Positions 12,343-24,200 of a stretch of 64,000 nucleotides of DNA are shown in pieces. Source of the stretch: Aquatica leii. Lineage: Eukaryota > Arthropoda > Insecta > Coleoptera > Lampyridae. How positions within the stretch are numbered: position 1 is the first letter of the stretch; every line of letters starts with the position of its first letter. The DNA is taken from contig CM069432.1 of NCBI GenBank assembly GCA_035610365.1, positions 229,670,532 to 229,734,531 on the forward strand, given 5' to 3'. The notes beneath the pieces are model-generated. The model did not search any database. It saw only the letters and a program-made list of their open reading frames with translations, and was not told where the DNA came from. The position numbers and the translations under genes were made by a program.

Positions 12343-15300
12343 ACTTAAAGTGCAAAACGTGACTCGATCAATAATAATAAAGTAAGTCGCATTTACTAAT
12401 GTTTTCTGTTTCCGACTTTCTTTAAAACACTTTTCAACGTTCTCAAGTTTCGATCTAATACAAATAATTACAAAATTAAATTTATTTATTTAACACAACA
12501 CCTCATGTGCAATTTAAATGATTGCTTAAGTTATTATTACCTATAATTTATAATACGAAACGTACTTTCTTAGCAACATAAATAATTCTAATCGTCAGTA
12601 ATATAACCTAGAAAATACGTCAACATCCTTTTGTTTTTTGATAAGATATACGAGGTCACTTCATGCAAATGTTATTAAGAAACTTTTTAATAAAAACTTA
12701 ATTAAACTTAATGTATATAATGTATAAAATGCGATAATAAAAACTATAATCAATTAATGCAAACTGTAAATTAAAAATAAAATTTTCTACACGTTTATGA
12801 CAATGTGCCTCCAACATAAGAAAAAGCCTGCATAATATTCTAGTTTAACTTACGAGATATATTCTAACAAACATCCACTGGTACATCTTTGATAAACCTT
12901 AAATATGAACACAAACTGTATCAGAGATCAAAGCATATACTACTAACGATTATTCAAATAGGTGACTAATCAGTACCCATTATATAACCTCCGAAAATTT
13001 CCATTAGAAAATTTTCACACAAAACTTGTAGGTAAAAATGTATAATTATTCTGTTGGTTAGATGTTAAATGCTAAATTACCTAGACTTCTCAAAATAAAC
13101 CTTCAAAATTTTGATGGGAATGAACTCAAACATTTTAATGTAGGGATCTGATTCGTTCTTAAAGTCGATTTGTTAAAAAAGCATAAACAATTATGTTCCT
13201 ATAATTTACGTTAAATATAATAAAGAAACCCAAGTTACACAAATATTCTCAGAAAAATTACACTCAGAAACCAAAAGATGAAAGCACTCAAACGAAAACA
13301 AAATACAAAAACTTTCTTTTTTTAAATGAATTTTATAGAATTTTTTTTAAGCAGAAATCGCCAAGTTTGAGCGGATATAATTATTTTGTGTTCCCTGCAC
13401 AGCTGTATTTACTTTTATTTCTACTATGAATTTTTTGTTGGTTATGCAAAATCGGATTCGTAGGCGAATTACTTTAGCGTTAGAGCATGAATGCACATAT
13501 ACTTTATAACCTACGACCACTACCACTACATTGATTTAAAAATAGTCCAACAAAATTAAGTTAGTTGCTTGACCATTGCATCATATTTTCTGTGTTTTGT
13601 GTGCATTTAAAAAAAAAGTTGGAGCATAAACCGTTTTGTAGGTAATTTCAACAATTAGTTACTTTTATATATCGACTTTTTCATTTTGTTATAAGAAAAA
13701 CTGAAATTGCACATTAAAATCGATAAAATCTCACACACTGACAATTGGTCAGTATAATTAAAGCACATTTCAAATTTGAAAACGATAATGTTGACGCTAC
13801 ACTAAAAGAATTTATTTAATAATTAAAAATTCCATAGGTAAACATATTTCATGTTGCGGTATGAAAATTAGTCAAAAAATATTTAAAAAGTAGTTATGTG
13901 GCAAGTATCAAATACAAAAAGATGCTTAAAGAAGACGATGCTCTTTTAACGGGGGAAACTCATCTAGAAAAAATTTTTTTAACAAAAAATGTTTATTGCT
14001 TTAAACTACTGAATGATCCCTTAAAAGCATATGGACATCCGGAACTTTTTTGCAAAGATATATTCATTTTAGTGAGTCCATGTCAGACGGCTGAAATACG
14101 CCTGTGGCGCGCTGACCGAAATTCACCTTTTTCGACACCCAGCGTTAACTACAATAGGAAGCTATATCGACTGCTGATAAGAGATCGTCTATGGCCCGGG
14201 AATAGCTGACTAAATTTGCAGCCGATTTGAGTAAGTGTAATATACGGTTACATGAAGTTGAAACTTAAATGCTTCTCCTGAAAAGTTGTGTTGTTGAAAT
14301 CGCCCGAGACCTGGAGACCAAAGATTTGGTCGGAATTCATTGCGATTTCGTGGGCTGAATAGAGAATTGAATTCTCTACTTCGGTAACCTAATTATTTTT
14401 GTTTAATGTAACCAGAAGTAGTATTTTTTTTAAATAGGTTGAAAAAAGTGATTTTTTTTCAACTCGAAAATTTTTTACGAAAAAAATTTTTTTTCAACAT
14501 ATAATGAGGTCTCTGAAATGCGCTGTCATGTGAACTTTAAAGCCCTATTCTTGTTTTCTGTTTTAGTCACGAGTCTGAAATTCCGGCGCAAACCGCTACA
14601 TACGAAAACCGCAAATTTGCGCATGTAAATAAAACATGTAAAATAAAACATTTTCCAAAAAATTTTTACATGGTTTTATTCTTAAATACATGCCCAATAA
14701 GCTGCAAAAACAATGATTTAGTTTCATTTATTTTCCTAGCCGCAATCCACTCCCAAAGTTACTCGAATTTTTCGGCTTCTAGATGAGTTTCTCCTTTAAA
14801 GAAGAAAATAACAAAAAAAAACTCCCTAGATATGACTTAGAAGAAAAAAACTACAAATTGGTATGTGTAATCACATATTCAAAGAATTTTTAAAGAACAC
14901 AACTTGACCAAAGCCTAACAGTAGGAGACAGAGCTAAACGGTTGAATTTTTAAGAAATTTTTACATATTTATTGTGTTTTCTGACACATCGATATTTTCC
15001 ACCACTTCTGCCCTTTCCGACTCCTGCCCGGTTAAATTAAAAAAAAAGCATACATAGAGTAGTTATTTAAAAATTCTTGAAAAAATTTATTGAACAAACA
15101 AACAAATTAATGAACTACTACAATAATTCAATGTACTTTCCTGCATAATAGATGCTCTAACACACTATTCTCAAATGCAATTGGCTAATGTCCGAGTTTA
15201 GTAAAAAACGAATAGGAAGCAATGGTCCAATTTTATGTTCCCACGCAGCCCAAATTTGTCAATTTTTATTTGTAAGGGTGTTTACAGCAAATTCATAGTT

Positions 15301-16162
15301 AATCCATTAGAACACGGCGATGAATAGTCAAAAACAAATGCCACAGAATCTTTATCTATATAGGGAAAATTCGAAGAAGTTATAATAAATGCAGATCTTG
15401 AAATTTATGCTGATTAGGAGGAGCACTGTTTGGATAAAAACTTTTCACCATGTTTTTATTTTGCAGTGATTATTTTAAATTAGGTTTTATGAAAACTTTC
15501 TAAATCATAATATTTAATAAAAATGTTCAATATTTTAGTCCTACTTTAACCACTTTTTCACATCAACATCCAAATATAAAAAACACGTAATCAAATTAAA
15601 ATTCAATAGTACATTTTCATATTGATAATAAAAAGTCAAAACATTAGTTTAAGAAAATTTAATGATTTATTACCTGCAAGAGTTGTATCAAAAATAAGTT
15701 TGTAAACAGACGTGGTTTTTTATGTAGAGCAATTTTTTATTAATGTTTACATCCTTTAGTGTTTATAGATTGAAATAGTTCAAATTTATTCAAGTTTTGC
15801 CTCTCAAATATTAGGTATAAAATCGCAAAAAGTGCTGAAAAGTAAAGATTTCACACGATTTTGCAGGTTGAGCCACTAGCCGTAAGTTATGCATGATACT
15901 TTTCTGACAACTACAAAAAAAATCAAGTTAATTCTCTAAGCAAATATCAATTACAAATAAATCCAGTGAATGTCAGCTATCAACCTACAGACAACACACG
16001 TTTTATTGAAAAAATAGTCAAAAAAATTCCAAATTTAAGCAGAAATTTTTCAAAACTGTTCGTATCAATATGATACACGATACGTTAATGAGAACAAAAA
16101 TTACAATCACTCTGTATAGAACCAAAAGAAGCAGTTCCTGTCTTTATTGAAACAAAGAGCCA
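12343..16162. other. AT-rich mnb intron, no gene assigned
   Basis: Mostly AT-rich. A 103-codon frame at 13898-14209 is within the length expected by chance here and matches no family I know. A palindrome, AGAGAATTGAATTCTCT, sits near 14361-14377. The GAAACTCATCTAGA motif occurs once near 13950 and once inverted near 14785, without longer matching arms. No gene seen. Confidence 0.5.
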
Positions 16163-17500
16163 TTAGACATTTTGTACAGTATACAAACGGTTGGGAGTGG
16201 CAGTCAGGAAATTTTCAGCGATTTCTTTCTTCTTCCTTCCATTCGGACATGTGATCTTTCCGTACTTCCATTTGAGGAATATCAGCAACTCCACTTCCTC
16301 TTTTCGTGCAAACCCAGACTTTCCAGGTTTATATAAAGCAACAGCGATAGCTATTTTAAAATCATTAATTGGCATATGAATATATATTTCTGCCACCTCC
16401 ATAACAGCCAACTATCTTACAGCACACATATCCAGCATATACAAAAAAATGCAGATAGAATCTCTTGGGCCGTATTTTGATACGATGGAATCCCAGCATA
16501 GAATCTAATAACTCCAATTTTTACCAAGAAACAAGACTCATTTTGACATCGTCTTTGACAACAGTTTTCTCTTGGTAACCCGCTCGTATTCGGTTCAATC
16601 GCACAGTACCAAGTAAAAGAATACCATTTTTGGTTAAATACCACTAGGGGAATACTTGTAAAGCAATTGTCAAAAAAATTATGATTGACATATTTTGCAC
16701 CAAGATCAGGTATGGTATAAAAATTGTTACCAAAACCGTAGATTCCGCTTAGAACAAGTACTTTGTAACTCTATTTGTGAAGTTTTTTTTGAATTGTATT
16801 GTTTTATTATTAATCTAGATTTAGTAGATATTATCTACTCATCGACCGTTCATGTTCCAACATGTTCTTCCTTTGGAATCAAATTAAACCTTTTAAACAT
16901 TCTTTAACAAAGAGTTTATGTTAAACAATGGATCATGTCCTTCTCTACCTCGACTACCACTGGATAACCCAAATAAGGCGATCAGTAAGGTCTTACTCAA
17001 AGTAAGTGAATAACGGATATGTACTAAAAAAGATACCTATAAATTGCTCTATTTCATGTTCTGAATTTACTGGTCGATGTGAGCGTTTTTGAACACTGCA
17101 TAAATTCGTTTGAGCAGTTATTTCGAATATAAATTCGTTTGTAAACAAAAATCTTAATAAATTTAAATGGAGTGTCTAATCAATCACTTCTTGTGGCATA
17201 TTTTAAAATCTTATCTCATTCTGTTTTTATCATTGAGGTTTTCAGTTCTGCAAACGCCCGTCTTCAATTTCTCTCCTGACAGTTCATTTAGGAGATATTA
17301 TCGTCGTCGCCATCAGATTCTATATCAGTTTCAGGTATTATTATAACCTCATCTTGATCAACACCTTGATCTTCGTAGTCATCGTCGCTTTCTGACAGCT
17401 ATAACGAGATTTGGTTTATCACTCTCGTCTTCTGACAGATCGGAATCGTCACTTTTATTATTATCAAGTATATATCTAACGTATTTGTTGTTCCTATAGA
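16163..17500 (-). pseudogene. piggyBac-type transposase, nearly full length but frameshifted
   Basis: Reading from 17500 downwards, blocks appear in piggyBac order. An acidic N-terminal region has DSDLSEDESDKPNL (17340-17460). The core start has TNEFIFEITAQTNLCSVQKR, then SEHEIEQFIGI (about 17170-17030). FNINSLLKNV and IPKEEHV lead to TVDE (first catalytic Asp, about 16855). VLSGIYGFGNNFYTIPDLGA leads to NHNFFDNCFTSIPLVVF (second catalytic Asp in FDNxFTS, about 16680-16640). DSMLGFHRIKIRPKRFY corresponds to the MGGVD...RRW region, and INDFKIAIAVALYKPGK matches the C-terminal LLxFKLxIAExL segment. Length and order are close to complete, but stops and frame changes between blocks mean no single frame survives. 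The transposase lies in the big mnb intron, in the same orientation as the gene. No TTAA-flanked termini were identified with confidence. Confidence 0.85.
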
Positions 17501-17585
17501 ACTTTTTGTATCTATCTGAAAAGAACAATATTTTTGTATTTATTCCGAGACGCATGGTGTACTATCCACAAATCTAAATGCATAT

Positions 17586-17914
17586 TGTCCCATATATGAT
17601 TCAAAGAAAGTATGGGACACAGTGCTTAGTAAAATAAAAGTAATTCTAGAAACCTGCCTTCTTTTGAAAGAAGAAGATATACACTACAATACACTACAAA
17701 TTGATATTTTTGATCTTATAAAAATGCAATTTACTAATTAAAAATTAAGCGTGCAACAACTTGCATACTCTCTGATGCCGAAGTTTCTCGATTAAAATCG
17801 AATATTTTCTTGCTTGAGCTAATAAACCCGGTCCCATATATGATACATCATGCAAAGTTCGGTTTCTTACAGTTTACTTACAAAACATTACGTTTTTTGT
17901 ATGTATCATATATG
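17586..17914. repeat. repeated GTCCCATATATGAT motif with two hairpins
   Basis: GTCCCATATATGAT occurs at 17587-17600 and again at 17831-17844. The first copy is part of a hairpin (TGTCCCATA at 17586-17594, TATGGGACA at 17611-17619). The second starts a perfect 14-bp inverted repeat (CATATATGATACAT at 17835-17848, its complement at 17901-17914). Being just upstream of the piggyBac N-terminus, these may be remains of the element's terminal or subterminal repeats. Confidence 0.6.
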
Positions 17915-18696
17915 ACTCGCTATGCGCTAAAGGGTGAACAAATCTTTCATTGTATATGGTCCTTCCTTCGTTTTCGAGGTTTTGCTTCCACTATCGTTTG
18001 CAATATTAAACTTTCACTAGCAGAAAATTTCATTATATTTCATAGTGGTCGTCCGAAAATGATGTTTTAATTGCAATGTAATGTCCATTAAGCTTAACAG
18101 TTTTGAAACATCTTCAAACCAGTTTAAAAAAATTAAACATAAGAAAAAGTAGTAGTCACAATTCAAGAGGCGACAACGTCTTCTTCAAAATTTTTTCATT
18201 AGAGCTGATACTTTGTGCGTTTCTGATTTCTTGAACGATGTACAAAACCAACAGGATAAAACTTAACAAACATTCTTATTTTTTGCGTGTTTACTACTTC
18301 ACCAAGCCACCCCAACGATCAATGTAAATGCATTTAGATTAGATTGTTAAAAACACAAATGGACTTTAAATTTATCTATGTTTATAAACTTATAACATAT
18401 AATGTTATCTTCTATATGTTGAGAATGCACTTGTAATAACTTCTAGTTCTAATAAATCTTTGACATGAATCGAATCGAGATTGATTGTAGATACTTGGGT
18501 CCAGTTAGGTTTCCAGAGCAGAATGCGTACATATCATGTCGAGTGAAAAATTTTCCAAGTGGTCTTTATAAACTATATATATAAAATCAGCAAGGATATT
18601 TAAATCCAAAGTTGGATAACTTGAAAAAATAATATTTATTACATACCAGTTAGACTGTTTCAAAAAATCGACAATTTGTTTTCTCTTACGCACTGT

Positions 18697-19400
18697 GAAA
18701 ATATCATTAGAAATGACGAAAAAATACTGTAAAGTTTCAGCTCTAATATTCATGTTAACGTGTGCTGCATCGTAAATTTCTGATTTCCCATTTAAACATG
18801 GGAAAGTTTTGTTTAGACTTTAGAATTTTGTAACTTAGGAACTGAATCGGTTATCAGTAAAACTATACCATATATATTTAATTATTATATTTAATTGATC
18901 AAAACATAAAATAAAAAATAATTGCTAATGAAAAATTGAATAATATTAATTTTTAATACAGTTAAAGTACGATTATTCAAAAAATCACGAACCGTAGAAA
19001 ATTTCTAATAACTCGGGATAGATAATTTATAGAAAATTAAATGATCTACAAAAAAAGTTCAATAACATTTTCTAATAAAGTTGATAGTTTCGCTGGAAAT
19101 TTGAAAAAATAATGAAATTTATCGAGGGTTTAACTTTTACCTTCAACATTTTTTGGAGAAGTAAGTTTACGAAAAATTTATAAGACATAAGATTTGTAAA
19201 GCATTAAATTTCCTATAAGAATATGTTATAGTCTTCCTGATAACCAATTCAGTTACTAAGTTACAAAATTTGAAAGTCTAAACAAATCTCATGTTAATTA
19301 AATGGGAAATCAAAATTTGCGATGCGGCACACCTTAATATGAATATTAAGAGCTGAAACTTTCACAGTATTTTTTTTTCGTCATTTCCAATGATATTTTA
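18697..19400. repeat. large inverted repeat (foldback/MITE-like)
   Basis: Left arm 18697-18869 and right arm 19224-19400 are reverse complements over about 175 bp, roughly 80% alike by eye. Shared blocks are AAATATCATT, AAATGACGAAAAAA, AGTTTCAGCTCT, GATTTCCCATTTAA, TTTGTTTAGACTTT and TTTTGTAACTTAG. The spacer (about 354 bp) is AT-rich and carries no recognisable gene. This is probably an old non-autonomous DNA transposon or an inverted duplication. Confidence 0.8.
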
Positions 19401-20349
19401 TGAAATACTTAGCTGTACTTCAATGTTCACTTTCAGTTTAAAATTTTATAATATATAATATAAGGAAAAGTAATAGACAAAATACAGAAGTAATCAATTT
19501 ACTACATTAAAAATGTAAGTGTTTAGGATGAATAGTTTCCGATATATGCAGAAATAAAAGCACGATCAAAAAAAAACAAATTAAAAAAAAAGTTTAGTAC
19601 TTCTTGTGTACGAGAAAAACAGTAAGAAAAATTTGTTTTTTTAATAGAGCAAACAAGTTTGAACCACATCACATCGATTGCCCCGACAACCTGTGAAAAA
19701 GAAAAAGTTTGGAAAAAAAGAAATAACATTTACCAATGCAAATGTAATAGCAAGAAGGTATTCAGGTACAACCCGACCAAACAATAACTATATAACTTTG
19801 TAAAGCGCAATAAAAATTAACTATCAAATATCTTTGCATAACTTAGATCCTATTTCACGTTAATCTACAAGAAAATAAAACTTTTGCTTTGAAGTCCTCG
19901 CATAAACCACCGCAAAGCAAAGCTACCTGTGTAGCATTACTGTACGCAAAGTTTCATAAAGTCATGTTTTCCAATTAATGCAAAACAAAACACATGAGAT
20001 GTGTAAATCGAATCTCAGATTAAAACATAATAATTTGAAAGACAAAAAAAATATTTGCTACAAAATCTTTTGTCATAAAAAGCTGTAGGTCCCGATAGGA
20101 TATTACCAACCCTGATACAACGAGGTTGTAATCTTTGCTTTCGACGCTGCGTACATCAATTAGAGATAGTATGTGCCAAGTGATTGGCGGAAAATACCAG
20201 TAGTTTTTATACCTAAAACGAAGCGAGATCTTTTCGTTCAATTAGTTTGACATATTTTATGCTCCAATACTATTGAAAAAATAATAGATAAACATATTAA
20301 AAATAAAGCTATGAATACAGCACCAATACATCGACACTAACATGCTGAC
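19401..20349. other. AT-rich mnb intron, no gene seen
   Basis: No conserved protein or clear repeat recognised between the inverted repeat and the retrotransposon fragment. Confidence 0.6.
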
Positions 20350-21250
20350 CAAACAGGACAATCGTGTGAACTGATCATACATGGGTTCACACACAGAATT
20401 CAAGAAAGTTCTTTAAGCAACCAAGAGATTATACTGAGAACTTTCTGAAACATAAAAGAAACGCCTCTTTTGACTCCATTTGGTAGGATGTCCAAAATCG
20501 ATGAGTTTTTCGATGCGTAGAAAAATAGATCAAATCTGCAATAGCTAAGAGAAAAATTACAAACTCGCTGGGCAAAGTAACCAGAGGTAGTTGCTAGACA
20601 ATCTTGGAGGAGTTGTTTCAACCTCATACAAAAAACCTTAAAAATAGTGAAAAACTGGTATACGTAAGAAGGGCTAACCCTGTCAAGACAACAACAGTAG
20701 TCCTTACAAAGAGAAGAAAAAGACTTCAACTGAGCAATAAGGTTCAATATTTGGGAGTCACTTTAAATACTAAATTAACCCTAAAGAAAACAATCAACTA
20801 GAGCATTTTGGGCCTGTAGGAAGCTGATAAGTTAAACATGGGGACTAAAACCGGATATGATTCTTTGGATAATCTCTAAAGTAATCGTTCCCATAGTCAC
20901 ATATAGATTTCTGGATCTGATGGCATAAATCAAAAAAGAGAATCCATAAGAATACTCGGCAAGTTACCAAAGACTTGCGTATCTAGGAATCACAGGCACA
21001 ACGACGTCTACTGCAGCAATAAAAACTTTACTATGCTAACTGTCGAACTTTAAAAGACAATCCAGAATGTAAGATGAAGAGAAAAAGAAGACACAACTTT
21101 TCACATACTATGCGAATATGCGGAAAGTAATAGGAAATAAGCCCATTAACTCTAAAAATTATTGAGAGAAGTAGAATTTGAAATTCTATTAAAACCTAAG
21201 CTAAAAAGATAATAATAAAAAAAGGCAAATGTACAATTCGAAATCGAATA
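20350..21250 (+). mobile_element. non-LTR retrotransposon fragment (jockey/R1-like reverse transcriptase C-terminal part)
   Basis: Blocks on the plus strand in several frames: QTGQSCELIIHGFTHRIQES with SLSNQEIILRTF (matching the GFRPGRSCETALHxLTxRIE...ALGxFLDIEGAFD region); VYVRRANPVKTTTVVLTKRR (the LSVNPxKTxxxxFTRRRK block); QLSNKVQYLGVTLNTKLTLK (the YLGVxLDxKLTW motif); WGLKPDMIL-like text; QRLAYLGITGTTTSTAAIKT (the RLACLGITGAxRTTPTAALE block); and TTFHILCECAE near 21085-21130 (the HxxCEC tail). The YADD catalytic box and most of the RNase H-like region are deleted. This is a dead 5'-truncated copy in the mnb intron, antisense to the gene. Confidence 0.85.
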
Positions 21251-24200
21251 AGTAGACTATCCTCCAGCTCTACATCTGTGGCTGCGTACCAAACTAATAC
21301 GGTTTTAGAAAAACATTTACGGTTCAACGATCAACATGATAAATCTTACATATACATACACACCGTCAATCCAGAATATTATACAGAAACTTAATATTAG
21401 TGAATCAGAATAGATTAATCCACAAAAAGGCAAAAGTACAAAAAGTGTTTTCTAGCAAACTAATAACTAGATAGAGTTGCGGAAACCGATAAATAAATAG
21501 CGTAAACATAAACTTTCAAAATCAAAAAATAAATTAAACTTCAAAACTTTTAATGCCCCTACTTTTAGGGCCAAGTACTTCAAAGCATCAACATAGTTTC
21601 CACATTCGTGCTTGTAATGGTATACTGACTTATTCAAGATCATATTGATTTCTTTTATTACTTTTGCAAGTACCATATTAAATAGTGTTTCCAATCTTCA
21701 TAAAATCTTAATAACTGAGCGAATTTCTTAAGTACTAGATAGGCCTAGTTTTTCTCACTCAATATTTTATAGTTTTTGACATTTTAGAAACCATGAAATC
21801 CTCAAGACTCTAGGACAACCTGACATGATATCCATCTAATATTACCTTTTTCACAAGAAAATGCGAACCAATTAGGAAATGACGTTATTGTGAGAATATT
21901 GTACAAGTATAATGTCGTACCTTGCATTACTAGTTCTTATATTTTTTTATGCTGCTTTTATATTTAATTTATTCAGTTCAATATTTAAGCTTGTGCGTTT
22001 CGTTTTTAGTTTGTTCTCAATCTTATAACATTCTCAAAACTTGCCAGCGATCACAAACACCCTTTATACTTTTTTAACTTTGTATTATGTTAGGTGTGTA
22101 AGCACAATTCAGACACTTAAACCTAAAAAAATTAGGTTTAATCTGCCAGACTTTTATTTATAAAACAGTGTGTGTATTTTTATTTCAGAACGGTTTCTTC
22201 AAAAAAACAAATCTGCTTTAAAGCTACACTTTCAAAAAGCTTGAAAAACTGAAATTGTCTCAGCACATTACCTACTAAAGACACGCACATACTTAAACGA
22301 AATTAATTTTTAGAACTAAGGTAGTACGTTATTAATTTTTTCTAAGAGAGTTATTAATCTTTATCAATCATGATCTTATATATTTTAATTCACTGTACTG
22401 AAAAAAAATACGCACAAACGTAAAAATATATTACAACATGAAAAAAGGCAGATCAATAAAAGCATAATTAAAAACCGAAAATCTTTAGTACTATATTAAA
22501 AAAAGTTTTATATACTTAGCCACAAAGTTCTCTTTTACCATTAATGTTAAACTACTAAATGAATATATTCAAATGTGAATAACACAAAACAAAAAAGAAA
22601 TTTAAAAAAATACACAATGGATCGTCGCGAGAAGTTGATATAATACGATCTTACGCAATAAAACAATAAAAACAAAGAACTTGAAAAACATTAATTAATA
22701 ATTGAAAATTTAAAAAAAAAACAGTCTTTTATATGCAAATTGTCGGCGAATTCGTATGCATCGCGGATAGTAGAATTGCTTTATTTCCACACTTTAAAAT
22801 TTTAATCACGAGTCTACGAGCAACGAAATTAAATTAATAATTAAAAGAACACAAATCATATTCAAGTAAAAACGCAAAAGCTGCAAAAACAGTTACAAAA
22901 GTACAGGAAATGCAGCGGAAATATGGAGAACAACTCATGTTTAATAATAAGCGATTCGCATCAATCATATTTATTGATTTATTCAAAAGTCAATTAACCG
23001 CGCAGAGTTGATTATGTTTTCATGTATTAGTTTTTTGGCTAATAGGATACTTAATTATAAACAAATTCAAATAAGTAAACCTAAAGTGTGAAAGTCGTAC
23101 TTACTTGAAAAATTAGACTCAAGAGGAGCGTATTTAGAAGTAATTACAAAAATAAATACAGTTCATAAGACAAACAAAGCAAAAACAGTAATAACGAAAA
23201 GTAAGCATTAACTTTATTTAGAAGAATATTAAACTTGTATATGCGAATTAATGACCGGTTAAAGTGTCTGTTATATTTAAGGTTAATGCTCAGTTACGGT
23301 CGGTAGTCTGCAACCAATTACGGCACGCGTCAGCGGTTACACTTTGCCTATTACTAAATTGCCACTTGATGATACTGACAAAACCTTCAAATCAGTTTGT
23401 TTTTAATAGCCTCCTAACAAACATTCAATCTAAATTTGTTTTAATATTAAAATACAATTTTATTATAAAACGAAGGAATCCATTTCCGGTTCCTAAACTG
23501 AATTATAATAACATCTTGCACGTGATTGATTTCCCTTCATAATAATTACAATCTAATTGATCGTTAATGTAATTAATAATGTAATCGCCTTTTGATTATA
23601 GACATTAAAAGATTTAATACAAGATTAATATGTAAACTTAAAAAAATTAGACAAACTATGATTGTACGAAAGTTAGATATTGTACAATAAAGTTAACAGA
23701 ATCGAAGAGACAAAAATAGTTTATGTGATTATTTGAAAAACGAATCTTTGTAAAAGACGAATTATAAGTAAACTACTCTATCGAGTAATTCGATTGGCAA
23801 ACTTTTTAAGACTTACGATTAGTTTCATGTCAACATCAATTACGCTCATTTATCTTTGAATATCCTTGAAAGAGTAATTTTTTGAAATGGTCTAATCTAT
23901 TTCGCCAAACTTTAAGAATATTGTTCTTTTTATAATCCTAACTAAATCATACGACATTTCAAACTAAAAATATGTTACTTATATATCTTATACCTTAAAA
24001 AAATATTTCTTTCTTGTGCAGATGTATAAAATTGAGTTCTGTATGCAAATCTAATTTACGTCGTAAAATTGATGAAGGAAATTATACACCAAGTAATTGG
24101 CGACTTTATGTAAATTTAGAATCAGTTACGTTTGCTCGTGTTAAAATAAAATTACCGAAGCATTACCATTTTCGTCGGCTAATACTTGAACCATTAAAAA

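Noticed and set aside
13898..14209. 103-codon plus-strand open frame, with a GAAACTCATCTAGA motif inverted near 14785
   Set aside because: By my estimate two or three stop-free runs of this length are expected by chance in the window. No family match was seen, and the inverted motif is only 14 bp with no longer matching arms.
20400..20747. 115-codon minus-strand frame
   Set aside because: It is the antisense shadow of the non-LTR retrotransposon fragment on the plus strand.
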